Both the position numbers and the translations under genes were made by a program. 42,455 bases of DNA from Lachnospiraceae bacterium (GTDB lineage Bacteria; Bacillota; Clostridia; Lachnospirales; Lachnospiraceae). Under the pieces are notes generated by a model. That model was not told where the DNA came from, did not search any database, and saw only the letters and a list, made by a program, of their open reading frames with translations. Of this stretch, positions 38,541-42,455 are shown in pieces (within the stretch, counting starts at the first letter, position 1; each line of letters opens with the position of its first letter). The stretch spans positions 121,496-163,950 of the forward strand of contig JAAUZM010000029.1 of assembly GCA_014804605.1 (NCBI GenBank), read 5' to 3'.

Positions 38541-39473
38541 ATGACAGACATCAAAAGACTTGGACTTGGCACAATGGGAATGAATCTATCTAATGCAGAG
38601 AGGTCTATGGAAACAATTCACTACGCGTTGGATCAAGGAATTACGATCTTCAATACGGGAGAATTTTACGGTGGGGGAGAAAGCGAGCTTGTAATCGGAC
38701 AGGCTCTCAAGGGAATCCCGCGTGACAAATATTTTCTTTCGGTCAAATTCGGTGTGCTGCCGAAACCGGGTGGCGGCATCTATGGACTGGATGTAAAGCC
38801 TTTTCATGTAAAGGCGCATCTTGCCTACTCCATGCACAGGCTTGGTCTTGATTATATAGACCTGTATCAGCCCGCGAGGATGGATGAGACTGTCCCGGTA
38901 GAGGAACTCATTGGTGCGCTGGAGGAATGTGTGAAGGAGGGCTATATTGGCAGCATCGGTCTGACACAGATTCCTGCACAAACCTTGGAAAAAGCGGTAA
39001 AGATACATTCTATTCATACGGTTGAACTCGAGTATTCCCTTGCTTGCCGCCGGATTGAAACAAACGGGATTCTTGAGGCGGCAAAGAATAATCATATCGA
39101 TGTTATGGCTTTCGGAGTATTAGCCCATGGTCTTCTTTCGGAACGTACATTCGGAAATACTGTAACCGGCAGATCAGGACTTTTTACGCCGGATAATATC
39201 TGTATGGTTTCCGATTTGAAAGGGATTGCAGATGAGAAAAATACTACCATAGAGAAACTTGCACAAGCCTATATCTATGCAAAGCATCCTGATATGAGTA
39301 TTTTAATCGGAACAACCAGCAAGGAACATTTGCAGGATTCCATTGATGCATTGTCTCTGGAACTTACTTCAAATGATATACAAAGAATTGAGAAAATCTT
39401 TCTGCCGGATAAAGTGCAGGGCAGCGGTATGCGGGATTTTGTGTTCCGGGATGGAAGAATGGGACTGAAATAA
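38541..39473 (+). CDS. Aldo/keto reductase with changed catalytic tetrad
   Basis: A 310-residue TIM-barrel oxidoreductase. Family landmarks are RLGLGTMGMN, FYGGGESE, SVKFG, EDLY-type strand IDLYQPARMDE and a late nucleotide-binding segment ILIGTTSKEHLQDS. The tetrad Asp is Asn here (FNTGEFYG rather than FDTAxxYG) and the usual His of QHR is replaced by Pro (QPAR); Tyr and Lys are kept. I recall similar changes in pyridoxal-reductase-like members, but this is not verified. AAGGAAGGAG lies upstream. It may reduce an aldehyde, possibly a vitamin B6 or sugar-derived compound. It follows the SUMF1-like gene by 61 bases. Confidence 0.85.
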   Translation: MTDIKRLGLGTMGMNLSNAERSMETIHYALDQGITIFNTGEFYGGGESELVIGQALKGIPRDKYFLSVKFGVLPKPGGGIYGLDVKPFHVKAHLAYSMHRLGLDYIDLYQPARMDETVPVEELIGALEECVKEGYIGSIGLTQIPAQTLEKAVKIHSIHTVELEYSLACRRIETNGILEAAKNNHIDVMAFGVLAHGLLSERTFGNTVTGRSGLFTPDNICMVSDLKGIADEKNTTIEKLAQAYIYAKHPDMSILIGTTSKEHLQDSIDALSLELTSNDIQRIEKIFLPDKVQGSGMRDFVFRDGRMGLK

Positions 39474-39595
39474 GCAGCAAACAAATTTTAAAAGATTCAG
39501 CATTGTGGTAACATGATATTATTCGGAAAAATGGAGCAGGTCTTTAAACCATGGATATCTGATTCAAGTTTATGGCAGAAGGAGAGTGTATATCA

Positions 39596-40732
39596 ATGGA
39601 AACAAGAAAAATGGACAAACTGAATATTGAGACTTCTTTGCTCGGTTTCGGGTGTATGCGTTTTCCCACGACTGCGGACGGGGAAATTGATGAGTCCGAA
39701 GCGGAGAGAATGCTTGACAAGGCAATTGTGGCAGGGGTAAATTACATCGACACCGCTTATCCCTATCACAATGGGAAGAGTGAGCTTTTCGTGGGAAAAG
39801 TACTGAAGAAGTATGACAGAAATTCCTTTTATCTGGCAACGAAGCTTCCCGTTTGGCTGGTACATACGGTGGAGGATGTGGACAGACTATTGGATGAGCA
39901 GCTGCACAAGCTGCAGACAGACCATATCGATTTTTATCTCATGCATGCCATGGATAAGGCACATTGGGATCAGATGAAGGAAATAGGGTGTATCGAGCGC
40001 CTTGAAAAGCTGAGGGAAGCCGGTAAAATCAAATATATCGGATTTTCTTTCCATGACAAATATGAAACATTCGAGGAGATGATAGAGGCCAAGGATTGGG
40101 ATTTTTGTCAAATTCAGCTTAATTACATGGATACCTGGGAACAGGCCGGATTGAAAGGTTATGAGCTGGCAGCTTCTAAAGGCATTCCGCTGGTGATCAT
40201 GGAGCCTGTCAAAGGTGGTTCGCTGGCAGTCTTTGCTGAGGATATCATGGATAAATTTCATAGATTGGATGCAGATGCTTCTGCGGCTTCCTTTGCGCTT
40301 CGCTGGGTGGGAAGCCTGCCGGGAGTGAAGGTGATCTTAAGCGGCATGTCCACCATGGAACAGGTGGACGATAATTTGAAAACATTCGGGTCCTTCAAAC
40401 CGTTGACAGGGGAAGAAGAGAAGACGATCAGTCAGGTGACGGAGATATTAAGGAGCCGTGTACAGAATGGCTGTACCGGATGCCGTTACTGTATGCCATG
40501 TCCGGCAGGGGTTGATATTCCGGGATGTTTTGCGTCATGGAATACATATCATATGTACCAGAATTATAATGTAGTTAAGTGGAGATGGGAGCAGGCGCTG
40601 GGAGAAGGAAAGCAGGCTAAGAACTGTATCAAGTGCGGAAAGTGCGAGCAGATGTGCCCGCAGAAGCTTTCTATCCGCCTGAATCTCGAGAAGGCACAGG
40701 CAGATTTGGATAAGAAGGAAATGGTTCTGTAA
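39596..40732 (+). CDS. Aldo/keto reductase fused to a C-terminal ferredoxin-like domain
   Basis: A 378-residue protein. An aldo/keto reductase barrel (about 1-270) has the complete tetrad: D in NYIDTAYPYH, Y in the same motif, K in LATKLP and H in YLMHAMD. The C-terminal part carries two Cys groups typical of 4Fe-4S binding, CTGCRYCMPCPAG and CIKCGKCEQMCPQ. This architecture is common in anaerobic Clostridia and lets the reductase exchange electrons with ferredoxin-like partners. The start at 39596 (METRKMDKL) is chosen since AAGGAG lies about 11 bases upstream; an ATG 8 codons earlier contains that site. It ends in a terminator. Confidence 0.9.
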   Translation: METRKMDKLNIETSLLGFGCMRFPTTADGEIDESEAERMLDKAIVAGVNYIDTAYPYHNGKSELFVGKVLKKYDRNSFYLATKLPVWLVHTVEDVDRLLDEQLHKLQTDHIDFYLMHAMDKAHWDQMKEIGCIERLEKLREAGKIKYIGFSFHDKYETFEEMIEAKDWDFCQIQLNYMDTWEQAGLKGYELAASKGIPLVIMEPVKGGSLAVFAEDIMDKFHRLDADASAASFALRWVGSLPGVKVILSGMSTMEQVDDNLKTFGSFKPLTGEEEKTISQVTEILRSRVQNGCTGCRYCMPCPAGVDIPGCFASWNTYHMYQNYNVVKWRWEQALGEGKQAKNCIKCGKCEQMCPQKLSIRLNLEKAQADLDKKEMVL

Positions 40733-40745
40733 AATTTAATAGAGC

Positions 40746-40777
40746 CGCCCTACTCGTTTTATGGGTGGGGCGATTTT
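40746..40777 (+). terminator. Rho-independent terminator after the second aldo/keto reductase gene
   Basis: A 10-bp GC-rich stem (40746-40755 with 40763-40772, two G-U pairs) and a 7-base loop are followed by ATTTTG. Confidence 0.75.
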
Positions 40778-40818
40778 GCTAAGCCGCATATGATTTTGCG
40801 GGTGACGGTGGTCTGAAC

Positions 40819-40846
40819 TTGTAATTGATTTCGTGTATGGTACAAT
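40819..40846 (+). promoter_or_regulatory. Possible promoter of the beta-helix lipoprotein gene
   Basis: TTGTAA (40819-40824) and TACAAT (40841-40846) are 16 bases apart, about 117 bases before the start at 40963. Confidence 0.45.
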
Positions 40847-40962
40847 AAGACATGAAGTTATACTAAGGCATCAAAGAATGTCGTTTAAGTACAACTAAGT
40901 CATGTCTGTATATGATGCAGATGGGAGAGGCTAAGAGAGGATATTATAGGGGGCAAGCGAAG

Positions 40963-42455
40963 ATGGAGCACAGATATAAAACGATAATAAGGTATGTGGG
41001 TATGATTATGTTGATGATGGCTCTGTTGACCGGATGCGGCAATGCTGCTAAGCCTGTCAAGGCGGATATTAAGGATTTTCATGATTCCGTATTTGGAGAA
41101 AACACCTATATTTTTACGCCGGAGGATGAACCGGAACAGGTGCAGGCCGTGTTGGATGAACTGTATGCGAGTCAGGAAAGCAATCAGTTTGGAGCGAACC
41201 GGTATGCGGTATTATTTATGCCGGGAGAGTACGATCCCTCTATTCAGGTAAATATGGGATTTTATATGCATGTCGCCGGACTCGGACTTACGCCGGACGA
41301 TACCAAAATAGGGAATTTATCCTGTCTTGCCAGATGGCTGTCGGATGATCCTTCCAATCATAATGCTACCTGCAATTTCTGGAGGAGTGTGGAGAATATC
41401 AATATCGGAAACGATACTGTGTGGGCCGTGTCTCAGGCTACTTCCATGAGAAGAGTACATATTGAAGGCAGTCTGTACCTACACGATGATTACGGATGGG
41501 CGAGCGGCGGATTTCTGTCGGATTCTCTGGTTGACCGTATGGTGGATTCCGGTTCGCAGCAGCAGTGGCTTTCCCGCAACTGTAACTGGGGAACATGGAT
41601 GGGCGAGAACTGGAATATGGTATTTGCCGGAATCGGTGATAATAATGCTCCGAATGGCACATGGCCGGGTAAGAAATATACTGCCGTTGAGACAGTGGAA
41701 GAAATACAGGAGAAGCCATTTCTGACCTATGATGAAGAAAAGGGATACGGAATATTTGTGCCGGATACAAGAAAAAATTCCACAGGAATTTCATGGGATA
41801 AGGACATTGCGGGAACTTTTGTGGAAATGCAAGATATTTATGTTGCAAAACCAGATGTAGATACGGCGGAAACCATGAATAAAGCTCTGGATGAGGGAAA
41901 ACACTTGTTGCTTACGCCGGGGATTTACAGTCTTACAGAACCGATTGTGGTAGATCATGAAAATACGATCGTGATGGGAATGGGACTGGCAACGCTGGAA
42001 TCGAATGACGGAACTGTATGCATGAAAACAGCGGACCGCTCCGGCATCAAAGTCTGCGGACTTTTGTTTGAGGCAGGAGAAAAGAAGAGCGAAACCCTTT
42101 TGGAAGTGGGATATGATGTCTCGGAAGAAACTGCCGGGAAAGAGGTACCGGTATTATTAAGCGACCTGTTTTTCCGTGTCGGCGGGGCGGCCATGCACAA
42201 GACTCAGGTGGAAAACTGTGTCATGATAAAGAGCAGTCATGTGCTGGGAGATAATTTCTGGGTATGGCGGGCTGATCATGGGGATCAGGTTGGCTGGGAG
42301 CTGAATCAGGCGAAGAACGGGATTATTATTGATGGGGATTATGTGACAATGTATGCACTTCTGGTGGAGCATTTTCAGGAGTATCAGACCATATGGAACG
42401 GCGATTACGGAAAGACCTGTTTCTATCAGTGTGAGATCCCGTATGATGTACCGGC
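40963..42455 (+). CDS. Beta-helix lipoprotein, GH55-like candidate (3' partial)
   Basis: The frame is open for 497 codons from ATG at 40963 to the window end, so the protein continues beyond it. AGGGGG lies 10 bases upstream. The signal ends LLTGC, a clear lipobox. The rest is beta-rich and repeats related blocks. The first has YIFTPED, QAVLDELY, FMPGEY and HVAGLGLTPDD; the second has YVAKPDVDTAETMNKALDEG, LLTPGIY and VMGMGLATLES. This double right-handed helix is the layout of pectate-lyase-superfamily proteins, including GH55 exo-beta-1,3-glucanases. Other conserved-looking blocks are GSQQQWLSRN, NFWVWRADHGDQVGW and EHFQEYQTIWNG. I recall such proteins being annotated adenylyl cyclase or coagulation factor 5/8-like, which says nothing reliable about function. 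A beta-1,3-glucan role would fit the GH16 and GH94 genes, but is inference. Confidence 0.75.
   Translation, partial: MEHRYKTIIRYVGMIMLMMALLTGCGNAAKPVKADIKDFHDSVFGENTYIFTPEDEPEQVQAVLDELYASQESNQFGANRYAVLFMPGEYDPSIQVNMGFYMHVAGLGLTPDDTKIGNLSCLARWLSDDPSNHNATCNFWRSVENINIGNDTVWAVSQATSMRRVHIEGSLYLHDDYGWASGGFLSDSLVDRMVDSGSQQQWLSRNCNWGTWMGENWNMVFAGIGDNNAPNGTWPGKKYTAVETVEEIQEKPFLTYDEEKGYGIFVPDTRKNSTGISWDKDIAGTFVEMQDIYVAKPDVDTAETMNKALDEGKHLLLTPGIYSLTEPIVVDHENTIVMGMGLATLESNDGTVCMKTADRSGIKVCGLLFEAGEKKSETLLEVGYDVSEETAGKEVPVLLSDLFFRVGGAAMHKTQVENCVMIKSSHVLGDNFWVWRADHGDQVGWELNQAKNGIIIDGDYVTMYALLVEHFQEYQTIWNGDYGKTCFYQCEIPYDVP

Overview
The window looks like a chromosomal segment of a Gram-positive, anaerobic gut-type Clostridia, most likely Lachnospiraceae. 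The clues are HemZ-type heme synthesis, sortase-anchored LPxTG pilins, SipW-type signal peptidase with its clients, DUF4860-type pseudopilins, secreted beta-glucan enzymes, GGAGG-type ribosome binding sites and moderate GC. No tRNA, rRNA, CRISPR array, insertion sequence or integrase was seen.

Layout. (1) 1-2300: 3' part of hemZ, an ORF scrap, and a small type II toxin-antitoxin pair. (2) 2355-5420: a sensor with two solute-binding domains, a membrane segment, a degenerate GGDEF domain and an intact EAL domain. (3) 5420-8997: an AraC regulator divergent from a GH3 beta-glucosidase with swapped domains; their promoters lie back to back. (4) 9192-29338: about 20 kb of almost gap-free same-strand genes for surface fibres. 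In order they are a Cys-patterned coiled-coil protein, signal peptidase I, a 1889-residue LPETG protein, an LPRTG pilin, class C sortase, a pilin-like protein without anchor, two SipW-type secreted proteins, two membrane-anchored proteins, SipW, sortase B, a transglutaminase-like lipoprotein, then a PilC/GspF protein, four small pseudopilin-like proteins and a PilT ATPase. (5) 29388-35803: AraC regulator, a short paralogue of the coiled-coil gene, a GH16 laminarinase-like lipoprotein with three carbohydrate-binding-like modules, and a GH94 phosphorylase. (6) 35831-40777: MarR regulator with a perfect palindromic operator, MATE exporter, SUMF1-like lipoprotein and two aldo/keto reductases. (7) 40819-end: a large beta-helix lipoprotein cut by the window edge.

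How the parts may work together. GH16 would cut beta-1,3-glucan outside the cell, GH94 would phosphorolyse imported disaccharides and GH3 would release glucose; each of the two glycanase loci has its own AraC regulator. The 20-kb surface locus combines covalent sortase pilus assembly, SipW-dependent TasA-like secretion and a type IV-pilus-like motor in one apparent transcription unit. It is the best candidate here for an undescribed composite system. The coiled-coil gene heading this locus and its short paralogue at 30423 share a diverged but ungapped 69-nt upstream segment, which suggests the adhesion locus and the glucanase locus are co-regulated.
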